DNA of 64,000 bases from positions 14,641,755-14,705,754 of the forward strand of contig OX104132.1 in assembly GCA_944470555.2 (NCBI GenBank), in the 5' to 3' direction. The notes below the pieces were generated by a model. That model was not told the DNA's origin, ran no database searches, and saw only the letters and a list, made by a program, of their open reading frames with translations. The first letter of the stretch is position 1. Each line of letters opens with the position of its first letter. This DNA comes from Heterobilharzia americana. Its lineage: Eukaryota; Platyhelminthes; Trematoda; Strigeidida; Schistosomatidae. The translations under genes were made by a program, and so were the position numbers. Positions 43,862-55,560 of the stretch are shown here, piece after piece.

Positions 43862-44580
43862 ATTGATTGGTATTTATTGTAAAGACTTGTAACGTCGAAA
43901 CAAACCATTTTTTAATCCTCTTCTATGCGTAGGTCATTAAATTTTTGTTTTACCTTATGAGAATTAACTAGTTTAAAATTTCACCAGTTTATAATAGGAC
44001 ACAGTATTGATACTGAGTACTTTGATAGCTCATATATAGGGGTATTTTTGAAGTCACCTATGGGTCTAGTGGGATAACGTAGTTTATGAACCTCAACAAT
44101 ACCACAAATTCTGCTAGGATTATTATTTTTAGGCATTAAATTAAGCCATTTAGATTCACCTGGAGATGGCTTCAATCGGAGTAGCAGATCTGTTGTAGAT
44201 TTCTAAATTTTGTTCATGACCATTTCTACAGGTCTCTTGATCTCTTCATATGGTCCTGTTTGGATATGTTCATCAATTTTGTTGAGATAATCCTATTTTT
44301 CCATAACTACTGCTGAATTATCTTTATCATATTTGAGCATTACTATGTGCTATAACCTATTCCGCATTTGCCGTGTCTATAGAGTTTAATGCCACTTCTA
44401 GGCTAGGTTTTAGATGACGTGCCGTTACACTGAAGTCCAGTAGTTTTTTCAGGTGATTTCATTCCAGCTAAGCTTAAGGCTATACCAGAGATACGGAAAA
44501 TTTTACTACCACTAAAAACAAAGTATACCAGGTGGCAGGACTATAAAAGTCACATGTTGAAAGGAGTGTGATTACATTGA

Positions 44581-46935
44581 TTACATCAGGAAGATCATCG
44601 GTGATAGTTGGCGGCAGCCTTGTTTCACTCCTGTCTCTTGTCATCACTTCACTTCAAAGGCGTCACGGAGCTTTCCATTGTGTTATGAATAACTTGGCAT
44701 TTGGCGCCTTCATATAGATGTTGAATAAGTTTGATAAAGGTTTAGGTCACTAAAACCGGAGTGTTGAAGCAGCTGCCTACCAAATTACTTCTCGGTAGAC
44801 GCTGTCAAAGACCCTTTCACAACCGATGAAATTGAGGTAGAGTTGAGTTGACTACTATTCTATGCTCTCTTCAGTGATGATGAGGCGTAGCGTAGCATTG
44901 CAATTTGATCCACATATGATTTGTTCTTCCTGAACCCAGCCAGTCAACCAGCCAGCCTGTTCCGGTAGTAATTTTGAATCCAACACATCTTTCAGTCTCT
45001 CTAGGATGATATGGCTTAATATTTTGCTTGCTTGTTGTGGACAGGAGCATGACACCTCATGAGTTATTGCAAAGACTTAGGTCTCCCTTGTTTGGGAGTT
45101 TGACAAGGTAGCCCTTCTTCCAGTCAATCGGCAGGTACCTTTCTTTCCTTCCTTGCAAATCTTCTGCAATAGTGGTGTGAGCATATGGTGGATTCAAAAG
45201 TTTTTGAAGTGGTCTGCCCATCGTTTCCTTCGTTTATCCTCTTTGGTGGTAACTAGGTTTCCTTCACTATCTTTCATTGCTTTCATCTTTGTTGATCTCT
45301 CCCCTCCCAGATAGATAGTAATCTGGTTATTTAATATAATGTTGTCAGGTCTCTTTATCTCCTACCTGCAGCCTGTTCTGCCTCACTTGCAAGTGTGTGT
45401 CGTGGAAGTGTCTTTTGTCTTTCCGTGCACTCTTCTTCACTTCTTTGTCCAGTGAAGTGCATTATGGGTTGTGTTCAGTTCCTCTTTTCGCTGTTCATCC
45501 CTGCACTGCAATGCACTACACTGCACTGGTTTATCTTCTGATTTACCATCACAATCTTCCTCTCCCTCCTCCTCCTCCTCATCCTCGTCTACCAGCTTCC
45601 ATGTATCCGTCAAGATCCATTCCATTCCTTGTCTTGCCTCTTCTCCTTCCTTCCTAACACGGTTATGCAGGTTTCCTTACACACAGCTTTCACACAGTTC
45701 CAGTGTTCTTCCACACAGGTCCCTTCAGAGATGTTGCTCAATATCTCCCCGCTTGTTCTGATGGCTGACTGATGTGAAGATGTCATTTGTAGTTTCATCA
45801 TTCAGTTCAGTTTCTATTCTGGGTGTTGAATTTCAGCTGTGATCGTCTATCACCAAATTGTGTGAAGGTTTTCAACTTGATTTTGAGAGTAGGTTCTTGC
45901 ACTAGATAGTCTGATTGTCTGAACCTACATCTGCTCCTCGTCTTGATCTTGTGTCCAGTAGGCTGACTGAGTCTCCCCTTTCTTCACATTGAGATGAAGT
46001 CGATCTGATTCCTAGTGTGGTATGTCTGTTGTCTGGTGGAACCAAATCCACGTCGCTGCCTTGTGAATATCCTTGTGTTTGTATGCAGTGCCTAGCCTCC
46101 AATTACCAAATCGTTGAATGTGCAGAAGTCTGCAAACAGTTCTGCATTCTCGTTCATCATTTCACCAAGTGCTTCTCCACCCATGCCATGATCACTTCTC
46201 TTCCTGTGTTGTCCGCTCTCAGTTTGGCATTAAAAAATGTCACCCACCCATTGAAATTTTGATGTCACCAACTGGAGTGTTGTCTGTAGAATTCCTCTTA
46301 TTTCTCTTGATCTTCATTATTTGTAGTTGCGTAGTGTAGTGTAGTGTAGTGTAGCATTGTATGATTGTGATTTTCCTTCCTTCCTTCCTTTTGATTTTAA
46401 TCTTGCTGTGATGATCCTGATCCTGATCGTTGAGGAGATAGGTTCCCACTGCATGACAGAGAACCTTCGATGCTGTTCGGGACTTTATAGTAGTCAGTCC
46501 CTCAGTGTGGCATGCCCGTTGTTGTCGTTTGGAGTGTCCACTTTCATTCAATCTACTTTTACAGATTCCTAGCACTTATATGCTATACCTTCTCATATCT
46601 TTTACGATCTGGGCAGCCTTGCTAGGGTCATACATGTCGCGTACATTCCATATCCCCATTCTTAATCGAGAGAATAGAAGACAAATCGGCCAATTGGCTT
46701 TCCGAAGGCTTTCACCAACCGGCATCATTTCGTCTTCCCAATTCCAGTGGGGAATAAGTTTATTTTTATCTTTTATATTTCATTTGTGCTTTAGCGATGG
46801 CATTGGTTTTACGGGGTAGGAATAGGGTTGCTAGCCCTGTGCCCAACCTTCTCTTTTTATCGAGGCTTAGGTCTAGCTAGTAACTAGTGAACTAGTTAAC
46901 CTGGAGAAGTTAAACAGTGAGGTATTCGCTGTATC
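44581..46935 (-). mobile_element. RTE-a non-LTR retrotransposon, 5' two thirds, 3' part missing
   Basis: On the minus strand: a 5' leader (46935-46680, colinear with 25535-25275), endonuclease pieces to about 45600, a deletion near 45180, RT pieces (ASKILSHIILERLKDVLDSK near 45030) and an abrupt end at the SPMIF-type block at 44581, directly against a PLE arm. RTE copies normally lose the 5' end, so loss of the 3' end here indicates a later rearrangement or insertion. Coding is broken by several frameshifts. GTAGT repeats (46326-46355) lie inside and also at 24883-24905 in the sister copy. Confidence 0.85.
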
Positions 46936-48449
46936 TATCTTCTTCAGGTGAACTTTGAACAACTGGTATAAGTCAGTCTTTAAAACCTGGTCCTACATCC
47001 AGTGTTTTGTCGTCTGAAGAATACTTCTGCAGGCAAAATATACTACTGTTCATAGAACATTTAAAATAATTAAATCAAATTTATTTATTCTTATTATTAG
47101 TTTTTGCTTTCACAGATTATTATTCTATTGTTTTCACTTTTTCACCTGTCATCTTGCTTATTCAGAATTGTGCGTAGGTGCAAATGTATATGTGCATGTC
47201 AGTGTGTGTGTGGTTCGAATGGAAATCATTTTCACCTGTAGGTGAACAGGTGCATAAATGGCATTTAATCATTGGTCAGACGCACGTGGCAGATTTATCA
47301 TCTGAGATACTCTTATTAATAATAATATTATTGTTGTTGTTAGAATTATTGATAAGGTCATACCAAAAGGCAGGAGGAATTGAGTGTATGTACGCACGTG
47401 TGCGAATGTATATGAACATGGAATCAGATGGTTAATTTAAACAGATTATGTGCCAAAATACCAGGAGAACAGATTTGTCAGTGCATCCAAAAGACAAGCA
47501 AAGAGGATGAATCTGCAAAAAAGGGACGATTTATTTTTGCTCTAAAAGTAATTCACTTTCGATCAATTATATAGATAATGTCAAGTTGTATACAGATGCT
47601 AATATGCTCCTTCGCCCTAAGTTAATCCATTCACTATCTTAATGATCTTCCATCCATTCGTACACACACATAAAAATCCTTCTATAGGCAAAGTTATGGG
47701 CAATTTATTCCTCCTCATGAAAAATTAATCATTTACAGTAGTCAGATATTTGAAAAGTGAATGAACTATGTGACAAATCTTTCGAATAGTAGTATGCAGT
47801 GATGTAGAGATAAAAACAACTACAGTTATCATTTCAAATTTACATACATGAAGACGTTGACAAATGAATATTTATTATAGTACACTATGACTTGTTTTAA
47901 TCGAGGTCATTGAATATTGAATGAAAAAGATATTCATTATACACATTTGAAAAAAGCTCATTTTTCAAAAAGTGTTTGCAAAAAAGAAAATCTAGAATTT
48001 TTTAGGTAACCAACATATTTTTCAAGTTTTGGAGTAAAGGTTTTTGTCAACCATTATAACAGTTATGTTATGTTGTGTCACATCGGTTGATTTTGGTTCG
48101 ACATTGAGCGTGTTACCTTTGTCACCTATCGATTGTTTTAGTTTGGTAATCGTGATATATATGATAGAATTTCTTCTAAGTATTTTACTTCCTTGACTAG
48201 TCTTTCTAAGGTGAACTTAGTTTCACCAACTAGTCTTAAATAATAGGGTAATAAATAGGTATCCAAACAAAAACTTGACTGAGGACAAGATTCAAACCGA
48301 CAGTCTGCAGGTCATGAACTAAAAACATGCTGTTAACACAGTCCATATCCCACTTCAGTTGCCCGACTGTGGCGTGAATGACCGATACTTAACTATCTGT
48401 CTGTTATAACACTAGAGGTACAACTGAGTCTTTTATCGTTCGATGTTGG
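46936..48449. other. No recognisable gene
   Basis: AT-rich with short simple patches (ATTATTATTGTTGTTGTTAG at 47325). The frame at 47178-47435 shows no family motif. Confidence 0.45.
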
Positions 48450-48610
48450 GAGTCAGTCAGGAGGGAATCTTAGATTTGAGTTTCTCATTTTCTGATACAC
48501 CAATAAGAAATACCTGCAACTAAGATGGAAGTGGTGTTCCCTTGGTGATTCAAATCTGCTAACTTTGCTACTGAACGGTTCACGCTACGGGCGACTACTG
48601 ACTGGCTACA
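48450..48610 (-). mobile_element. F3 SINE, antisense, decayed
   Basis: GGGAGTCAGTCAGGAGGGAA, a ribozyme position (TTGAGTTTCTCATTTTCTG then CCAATAAGAAATACCTGCAAC) and a reversed B box (GGTGATTCAAATCTG), followed by CTACTGAACGGTTCACGC. The ribozyme core is not conserved. Confidence 0.5.
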
Positions 48611-49324
48611 AACATCTTCCTCTAAAATACAGTGCACCGCAGTCTCATGTCACTTATCTTTGTGGTGATACTGCTAACTTGGCCGATAGACTTTGCTCAG
48701 TGTTGAGCATTAAGGACAAGACAGATATATTGGTTACCCATGGACAATTAATTCATAAGTAACTTAGTCCTTCCATTTCACAGAATAGCAGAATTTAGCC
48801 ACTGTGGTGCACCATGGTTGCATTATAGTTCTTTTTATGTGCATTACGCTGTGTGATTCAAAGAACCGCAATGAAATCTTCCTATTTCAATCCAAACTGA
48901 GTTAAAATGAAGATGGGAATATCCTTTAAACATGCTTTATTTCCTTCAGTAGTTTCTATCTCAACCCAAAGGTTATTCCATCAGTAAAAGATAATTTTTA
49001 TGGAGTAAACAACAAATATTTTAACGACTAAAACGAATACTGTGATATCTGATGCATGGTAACTAGTCGTCTGGATTACATTTCGTGTAATTTGAGTAGA
49101 TATTGCTATCTAAACAATTTTTTCTCAGCATGTGAAAGAAATAAGTCACCAGCTTAACGCAAAGATGGCTCGTCTACAGATATCATCGTCTGAATATATA
49201 AAGTTTGACTGTACATATATTGGGTGGTGACTGACAGTGGAATGTACATTCTGTTTGGAACTCGTAAATTGTAGCCTATTTCCTAACAGAATCCCTTAAG
49301 TTACAAAAACTGAAGTAGTGATAC
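48611..49324. other. No recognisable gene
   Basis: The frame 48565-48762 overlaps the end of the antisense F3 copy and has no recognised domain; it was not called as a gene. Confidence 0.4.
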
Positions 49325-49834
49325 CCCAGTCGACGAGGTTGTGAACCTTCATCGACTGAGATGGTTGGGACACGTACTACGTATGCCTAGTCACCGATTG
49401 CCTCGTCACACAATGTTGGCTGAGGTGGGTTCAGGCTGGAAAAGGCCCGAGGTGGCCAGACTAAAACATGGCACCAATGTATGAAGTCTCTGACTGTTGG
49501 TTTAAGCCATGTAGGACGATGCAGACTAGGTGGTTGGGGTCCACGGACAAGAGGAACCAGTGGTTGGAGACCCTAGGTGATATGGCTCAGAACCGAAGTC
49601 AGTGGCGCAGATGTATACACATATTATCCTCATCTTAACAACGCTATACCGAATCTCACTATTTGTCACTCCTCTTTCCTTTCTTCTCATACTTTATATT
49701 TCTTTTGACTGCATTCACTTATCTTCATCCTCACCTCACTACTTTTACTTGATGTGCTGATATGAGGTGTGGCAACTCGGACCGTTACGCAGTAATGCCT
49801 GGTCCTATGTGATAATGATGATGATGATGAGGCT
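49325..49834 (+). mobile_element. RTE-b non-LTR retrotransposon, 3' end with (GAT)n tail
   Basis: The translation starts SVDEVVNLHRLRWLGHVLRM then PSHRLPRHTMLAEVGSG, the conserved C-terminal block of a second RTE-type family. After a frameshift near 49460 it continues through WWGPR-like and QNRSQW text to a 3' UTR of about 190 bp. That UTR contains GCTGATATGAGGTGTGGCAA and ends in GATAATGATGATGATGATGA. The copy is 5'-truncated. Confidence 0.85.
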
Positions 49835-49959
49835 CCTTAACCAGTGACTTATCAAACTGAGAGATTAAACCCAGATGGTGATCAGGTTTCAGTGGTCATG
49901 CAAGATTAGTTACACGCTTAATTGTGCCGTTACGCTGAATATCCTAACCTGGTGTCCAC

Positions 49960-50225
49960 ATTACAAAAAGACCTATGGTATTCAGTCGGCGCTTAAGACT
50001 AGCAAATATGAAATTGGTTACTGTCTGTTGGCCAGTACTACAGGAGGTTCTTAGCAGCCAGAATAGTTAGGTGTTAATGCCTTCGACTGCAGCTTTGAGT
50101 GGAGTAGGTTAGAATCTCCCATTGGTCATCATTTCCCTGGGGGCTGTAGATACACCTTGCCAAGTACCAACAAGCAGGAGACCTTGGCCAAGCATGGCTT
50201 ACTGCTGACTACCTTCAACCACATA
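49960..50225 (+). mobile_element. F3 SINE, decayed
   Basis: GGTGTCCACATTACAAAAAG, AATATGAAATTGGTTACTG, a head with AGAATAGTTAGGTGTTAATG and GGTTAGAATCTCC, then GTAGATACACCTTGCCAAG and CTTACTGCTGACTACCTTC. The ribozyme (50155-50195) has lost CTGANGA and GAAA. Confidence 0.6.
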
Positions 50226-50919
50226 GCACTGAAGTTACACCTCGTTTATTAATACGATAACTGGTTCTAAGATGTCAGTTAGTGGAGCACCGACCTAAAG
50301 TCTGCAGCTTTACGCTTTGGTTGCTTACAAACTCAATATTAACTCACTGGGTTCACCACATGTTGCCAAAATTTACTCATGAATGATAACAAGTCACCTA
50401 CTAAAACACCTATATCGATCCAATACACTGTATACAGTTTCCAAAGAAAACACCACTACTTATAAATAAATGAAATCAATGTTATGTACTGTTAATCCTT
50501 GGTACTTTCAAACCTCTTTAGCATACGTTTACACTGATCGATAACTTCTGATTGTTCTTGAAAAGGTTTATATATAGATACGGCATAGTTTTCACGCTTA
50601 ACAGTTCACTTTTATCGAAATAACTTGCGACATATCCCTTATGGAACTTTTCAGCATAAAATGTTCAATCATTTAATGCTGAAACCACTTGGGATTCAGT
50701 TATGAGGCTTTGAAAACCCTAAAAAAAAGTATCAGTATAGTACAATTCAAATTTTTATGTGGTCTAATGAGGCATAAGGCGGTGATGAGGTGAAATAGAA
50801 CCAGTGGCTAAAAAATATGGTATTCCATGTATTGTTACCTACGTAATCATTATTAATGGTTTTCTAGACACAAAATCATCATTTTCTATCAAGTTTTGGT
50901 AGGAACACTGTCACTCGCT
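50226..50919. other. No recognisable gene
   Basis: AT-rich spacer without assignable features. Confidence 0.4.
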
Positions 50920-51000
50920 GAGAAGTAGGTACACCTGGCTGAGGAGTCTCATTTGAGGCGAAATATGCCTCATGGCTTCTCCTGTTAACCCTCATCAAAC
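50920..51000 (+). mobile_element. F1 SINE, 3' fragment
   Basis: GTAGGTACACCTGGCTGAGG followed by the rest of a hammerhead and CATGGCTTCTCCTG. Head not recognised. It joins an antisense RTE-b fragment on the right. Confidence 0.6.
50925..50980 (+). ncRNA. Hammerhead ribozyme with complete core, altered stems (F1 class)
   Basis: CTGAGGA (50939-50945), stem II GTCT/AGGC with loop CATTTG, GAAA, then TATGCCTC where stem III and the GTC triplet should be. Core CTGANGA/GAAA is intact. The stem III side is lost, so cleavage is doubtful. Confidence 0.65.
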
Positions 51001-51061
51001 AAACTACATCATCAACTTTGGTGATTTGATATCTTATATTTAATCCACCACCATCAATGTG

Positions 51062-51330
51062 GTCTATTTGTGTCCATCGCTTAGTTGAGCTCGGTGGACG
51101 CCACATCAGACATTGTCCTTCTTTATGTCTGAAATTTGTGCTAGCTGAAAAAAAGGCGGTTATCTGAGCATAGTTATAGTAGGCGATCACCGTTATCTGT
51201 ACGTTCAGTCAGGATTCCGAAAGTGCCACCTAAGTACCTTTCTGCCTCACTAAGTCTACCCACCTGTGCACTGAAGTCATCTGCAACAACCACCACGTCC
51301 GAACGTTTGGCTTTCTAGAGGAGGCTAGAC
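51062..51330 (-). mobile_element. RTE-b endonuclease fragment
   Basis: Minus-strand text: DVVVVADDFSAQVGRLSEAE, then GGTFGILTERTDNGDRLL, then STNFRHKEGQCLMWRPPSS and KRWTQIDHI. This has the N/DxR... and W-R-P-P...QIDH signature of APE-type endonucleases of RTE elements. One frameshift near 51185. The copy ends abruptly after DHI. Confidence 0.8.
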
Positions 51331-51566
51331 AGCTTAATTCTTCGCTAAACATGAAATCCCTAAGTTTCCATCCAGTTTGCTGGTATGTGTGAATATGTAA
51401 TGAGAATCATGAGACTGGGAGAAAGGTGTCCAGTGTTTGTTTACTAGTCCTGAATAGTTCTTCTTTTAGCTTTAGGCCGCATCAGTAGCTATCACCAAGT
51501 CATTCAAAGCAAACGACCTCAGTAAGATATGAAAAAAATTACATTCTGTTTTATTTTTCCAGGCTA

Positions 51567-51930
51567 TATAAGTCAGATGGCCAGAAAGAATAAGCAGCAA
51601 GGAACTCTGGCTGGCTGGCCACGAACCAACGAAGCAAGAAGCTATCGCTGAACAAATTGGCAGAAGGAAGTGGAGATGGATTGGGCATACACTGAGAAGG
51701 CCGACTGAGGACATCACGAGCCAGGCCCTCGTATTGAACTCAGATGGGAAGCGAGGAGTTAGGAGTCCGAAGGTGACCTGTAGGAGATCGTACGAGGAAG
51801 AAATGAGAGCTTGTGGACTGTCGTGGAGCGAAGTTGAAAAGTTTACAGAGAACTGGAGAGTGGAATGGAGACGTGCTACTGAATCCCTATGTTCCATTAG
51901 GAACCCAAGGGACAAATAAATAGTAATAAT
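51567..51930 (+). mobile_element. RTE-a non-LTR retrotransposon, short 3' copy
   Basis: It starts within the C-terminal domain (MARKNKQQ-like text). RKWRWIGHTLRRPTEDITSQ, ALVLNSDGKRGV and a W-S-E-V-E-K block follow. The 3' end is CCCAAGGGACAAATAAATAG then TAATAATAA. The frame that is open on the opposite strand is a shadow. Confidence 0.85.
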
Positions 51931-52224
51931 AACAATTCATCCACTTACTGCATTGTATAGTTCATATTCTTTAGGTTATGACAATAACTATGCAAGCATA
52001 AAAATAGAGAATGACTTTAAACAAAACCGGCTTTTCTTCAGCAATTTCGGCTAGTGAAACCGGCTCTATCTCAGTGGTTCACTCGACTGGAGACTTCATG
52101 TACACACCATGGAAAGCGAAACAAAAGTCACTGACGCATTCACATTCATTGTCTTTCTAAATGAATCTTTTCACATTAGGATTTTAAGTGCCAAGCGGGA
52201 ATGGCGGTAATTTCCCATAACTTG

Positions 52225-52320
52225 CCTGATGGTGACTAACAGTGGAATCCAGGACATCAGTTTCGTCCCATTTGAGACTCACCAGCTGGATGTACCTGCA
52301 CCTGATTATTGATTATGTTT
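52225..52320 (-). mobile_element. F1 SINE, 3' fragment, antisense
   Basis: Minus-strand order: TGCAGGTACATCCAGCTGG, the hammerhead, TCCTGGATTCCACTGTTAG. The sequence is close to the canonical Sm-alpha ribozyme region. Head absent. Confidence 0.75.
52244..52300 (-). ncRNA. Hammerhead ribozyme, one core change (F1 class)
   Basis: On the minus strand: CTGGTGA (52279-52285; A6 changed to G), stem II GTCTC/GGGAC, GAAA, stem III ACTGATGT and GTC, stem I CATCCAG/CTGGAT. Otherwise intact. Confidence 0.75.
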
Positions 52321-53359
52321 TAATAACGGGAAATTACAAGTATCATTACGTAACAACTTCCTGTAACTTTAAAGTCATAAGCTACGACACGTTTTAGTTC
52401 CCAACTAGTTGGATCAACAATCTAACCAGGCAACTCTATCAACAGACTACACCAGTTATCATAAATTAATATATCTGACAGTAGCTAGTGTCCCCTCAAA
52501 ATATTCAGTGTATCTACTCGTCTATTCCTGTCGTCTATATTGAAGTTCACCTACATCTTCACAAATTTTCCTTAGGCACACACACTCATGAACAATTATG
52601 AAGCACGGATGAGTGATAGATAGACTGAAATAGAGGCAGACAGATGCCCAACGAAGTAGAACACTGTTCATCAATATTGAAAGTGCTCAATAGCTTTCAA
52701 CTTTCTTCAAGTCATTTCAATCAACATTTAAGCACGTACATATATTGAAAATAAGACACAGAAACATATAAATTTCCTTTGTTGAATCTTTTGTACATGA
52801 TACGATAGGGAAGTAAATTCTACTATTATTTACTTTCACGTTTATTAGCTTTTTGTAATCTTTTTCTTAATGTTTTCCCTCTATAAAAATTGTTTAATTA
52901 ATAAATTAGTTAATTTTCTATCACACAAAAAATATAATGTACTTTTCAGGTATAGACATACAGTTTTAAGTTTATAAAATTGTTGAAAGAATTTGCTGCC
53001 AAGTTTGTTACAAGTTAATTAACAAGAGGAAATTTAATACATGATAGTTATGATGATGCAAAAGACAATGAAGGCGACGTATTGTTAGATGAAATGAAAT
53101 TCTTTTAAAAAAAATAATACAACAAATAAGGTGTTGTGATCTGCATATGCTTCTAAAATCCTTCGGTGAGTTATGACTAAAGCTATACCTTAGTTTAAGG
53201 TGTATAGTTCAATGAAAGATCACTAATGATCTGAATAGTCTAGTGGTGAAGTTTTTGATTTAAACAACATGGGATACGGATTAGAATTAATGGTATAGCA
53301 GTAGTTAAGTTTTCAGGTACATCATACTGGTGATAAGTGTGGAACTGATATCAAACAGT
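52321..53359. other. No recognisable gene
   Basis: AT-rich. A vague tRNA-like trace (TCTAGTGGTGAAG ... GGATTAGAATT) lies at 53238-53295. Confidence 0.4.
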
Positions 53360-54495
53360 AGTTCTTGCTGGCTGACTCCTTATATTTAAAACTACGTACA
53401 TCGAGAGATATCCGCCAAGGATATCCTCTTCCTTCATTCTTATTCAATTTTACCGTGGACATATTCATGGAGGCCTCCATCTTCTCATCAGACTTCCCAG
53501 GGATTGATCTTATCTCAGGAGAAGCCTTAGTAGACCTGTATTACGCCAATGACGTAATCCTATTAGGTGAAGACATTGAGAAGGTATGCAGTCTACTGAA
53601 TGCATTGAGTGGGTACTTTGAGAATGTGTATGGTTCACTTCTCGCCACGAAACTGTAAACTATCGTCTCAGGACTGGTCTTCGGTGGTACCTTATTTAAC
53701 AGTAAGGAGTGAAGTGGTTGAGCGCGTTCACCGTTTCACTTATTCAGGTAGTCAGGTCAGCTTTGATAGGTCGAAGACTGATAAAAGCCTTGCAAAAGGC
53801 GTGGTTGGCTTTAGCCCACTTTAGCTATTCATGAAACTGACAAGATATCCGATTGCTTATTGAGAGCTAAATGTACTGTGCTGTATTTCGCTCTTTTCTA
53901 CTACATGGATGAGAAACATGGCCATTAAAGAGAGAGAACAAGAGGAAGCTGCAGCAGCTTGACACCGTTGCTTTGGTGGCATAGGCCGTTATTGTCATGT
54001 ACCTATGCCAATAACTTCGATGTAAGCGTAGAGTTTTTTAGGAAGAAGAGATAGGTCAGTCGATGAGCTTGTAAACCTTCATCAGCTGAAGTCGGTGTAA
54101 CATATCTTACGCATACCTTGTTACTATCTGCCTCATTGCACACTGAGAGATAAAGTAGGTTCTAGTCTGAAGAAGCTTAGAAGTGGCCAGACTAAGACAT
54201 GGCATAAGTTATTGAAGATTTCAACTGTTAGCCTGAGCCATGCATGTAAAGGAATGTAGGCTTCTTACTTGCTGTTCATCTTACAACAGAAACCAGCGAT
54301 TGAGAACTCTAGGTGATAGGGAACAAAATTGGTGTCAGTGGAGCAGATGTCTCTGTACATCATGCTAGTCGTCGTAGGAAATTCAGTGTTTCTACCAAAT
54401 TGACTCCCTCATCTTAGTGTATTCTCCCTTGATTTGTTAATATGAAGTGTGGCAGCTTGAACCGTCGCGCAGTATTGTGACATCCTATGTTGATA
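53360..54495 (+). mobile_element. RTE-b non-LTR retrotransposon, RT to 3' end
   Basis: It begins in the RT at LRTSRDIRQGYPLPSFLFNF (motif RQGxPLSP). YANDVILLGED (near 53540) stands for YADDI, so one catalytic Asp is Asn. QDWSSVVPYLT and RFTYSGSQVS follow, and then, after frameshifts, DELVNLHQL and GQTKTWHK (54060-54205). The 3' UTR includes ATATGAAGTGTGGCAGCTTG. The GAT tail is worn to GTTGATATATACGTGATAG. It is 5'-truncated and non-functional. Confidence 0.85.
53365..53658 (+). pseudogene. RTE-b RT palm segment, open for 97 codons
   Basis: Contains DIRQGYPLPSFLFNF and LYYANDVILLGEDIEKV. The catalytic pair DD is ND here. The following frame starts at about 53640 after a shift. Confidence 0.75.
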
Positions 54496-55279
54496 TATAC
54501 GTGATAGTACATAGCGGCATGGTATCATCAGACTTAGTGAACTTAACAGATTATCCCGTAAAATTCTATCAGCACGTACGAATCGACAGTCACGTGCTTC
54601 ATTGATAGGTAACCACTAAGAAAAGATTTGAATAAGATTTTTAGGACAAAGAGTTATGATCAACATCTTACTGGGGCAGAGACCTTTACAGGTTTAATTT
54701 TTAGGATATCTGGTTCAAAAGGCTGAACTTATCAAAAAAGCTTACACATTACCAAATGTGCCAAAACCTCTAACAAATCCCATCTGATTTAGAGTTTCGT
54801 TTTTACAAATGTTTCAGGAATTTCCATTCTTCCACTTGTGTTCTATGCCCAAGTTTGTGTTTGATTAATACTGAGACAATAAACTTCAGCAGAATGGCAT
54901 GATCTGAAACTTATGGGACGAATGAATAGGTCTCATCTCAATCACTTTTAATAGGCTCCTAAGATTTTTGTTCCAGAGTCAATCAGTCTTAACCTTTTCC
55001 GTTTCAAAATGTTGGTTATGCCTAGGATGAACATTAAAGTTAGACACTTCTCTTTACTAAAGACAAAGGTTTTCTTCCATGGTAAGTTGATTAAATTCAA
55101 CCTACCCTTACAACTGGATTTTGGTATGGCAGACAAACAGCGATATTTCCTATATGTCACACAATTCTAGGTGCTGAGACAAAAATAGAAATGTAACTCA
55201 GTTATAAACATTATACAAATCTTATACATTTAGTGGATCTCCACCTAACTTCGGTCTATCATGTCTGAAAACACTGATG
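54496..55279. other. No recognisable gene
   Basis: AT-rich spacer without assignable features. Confidence 0.4.
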
Positions 55280-55560
55280 ATTGTTAAATCCCACAGACAT
55301 TTGGGAATTACAGAAATTGTACTAATCACTTAGAACTACACAGCCACATCAGCTACCTACTGTTGACCGATTTGTGCACATAGTGCAGTTTAACAGGAAG
55401 GGGAGTAGTTGTGGCCTGAATATCTTAGTGATATAGGTTCAAACCACCAAGGGAACACAAGTTTTCTGATAGTTGAAAATACACCTTTCTGAAGAGTGCC
55501 AACAACCAAGAAAAATAGGTCCAGAGCTTTCTGTTCACTGATTGTTGCCATCTAACATCA
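55280..55560 (+). mobile_element. F3 SINE, decayed
   Basis: A head trace (GAATATCTTAGTGATATAG, GGTTCAAACC) is followed by AAAATACACCTTTCTGAAG, the ribozyme and CTGTTCACTGATTGTTGCC, in F3 order. Confidence 0.55.
55482..55528 (+). ncRNA. Hammerhead-like motif, decayed (F3 class)
   Basis: CTGAAGA (55489-55495), GTGC with a lost partner, AGAAAAATAG where GCACGAAACC is expected, then GTCCAGAGC. The catalytic pairings are gone. Confidence 0.45.

Larger units (their letters stand above)
41300..44580 (-). mobile_element. Penelope-like element, near complete, interrupted by RTE-a
   Basis: Read on the minus strand: an inverted arm piece (44580-44484), RT pieces from 44340, with PSRICGIVEVHKL at about 44100. 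The RT domain (43861-43412) has YRQTEGVAVEPPISPVVA. SNKYLDFKSPHPMSFKAGL is near 43410, then the GIY-YIG region (GDCEVKYLVW near 41715, from CxxC..KYIGQT) and the 3' arm (41560-41300). A plus-strand RTE-a splits it at 41769-43018. Without the insert the PLE is about 2.0 kb. The arm at 44484-44580 is the reverse of the 3' arm, so the copy is bounded by inverted arms. Confidence 0.85.

Noticed and set aside
48565..48762. 65-codon frame with a Cys/Gly-containing stretch as a possible host exon
   Set aside because: It begins within an antisense F3 copy and has no splice context or motif I can defend.
51472..51915. 147-codon open frame on the minus strand
   Set aside because: It is the opposite strand of an RTE-a C-terminal fragment. 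The same shadow appears at 42610-42978, 19564-19947 and 21929-22222.
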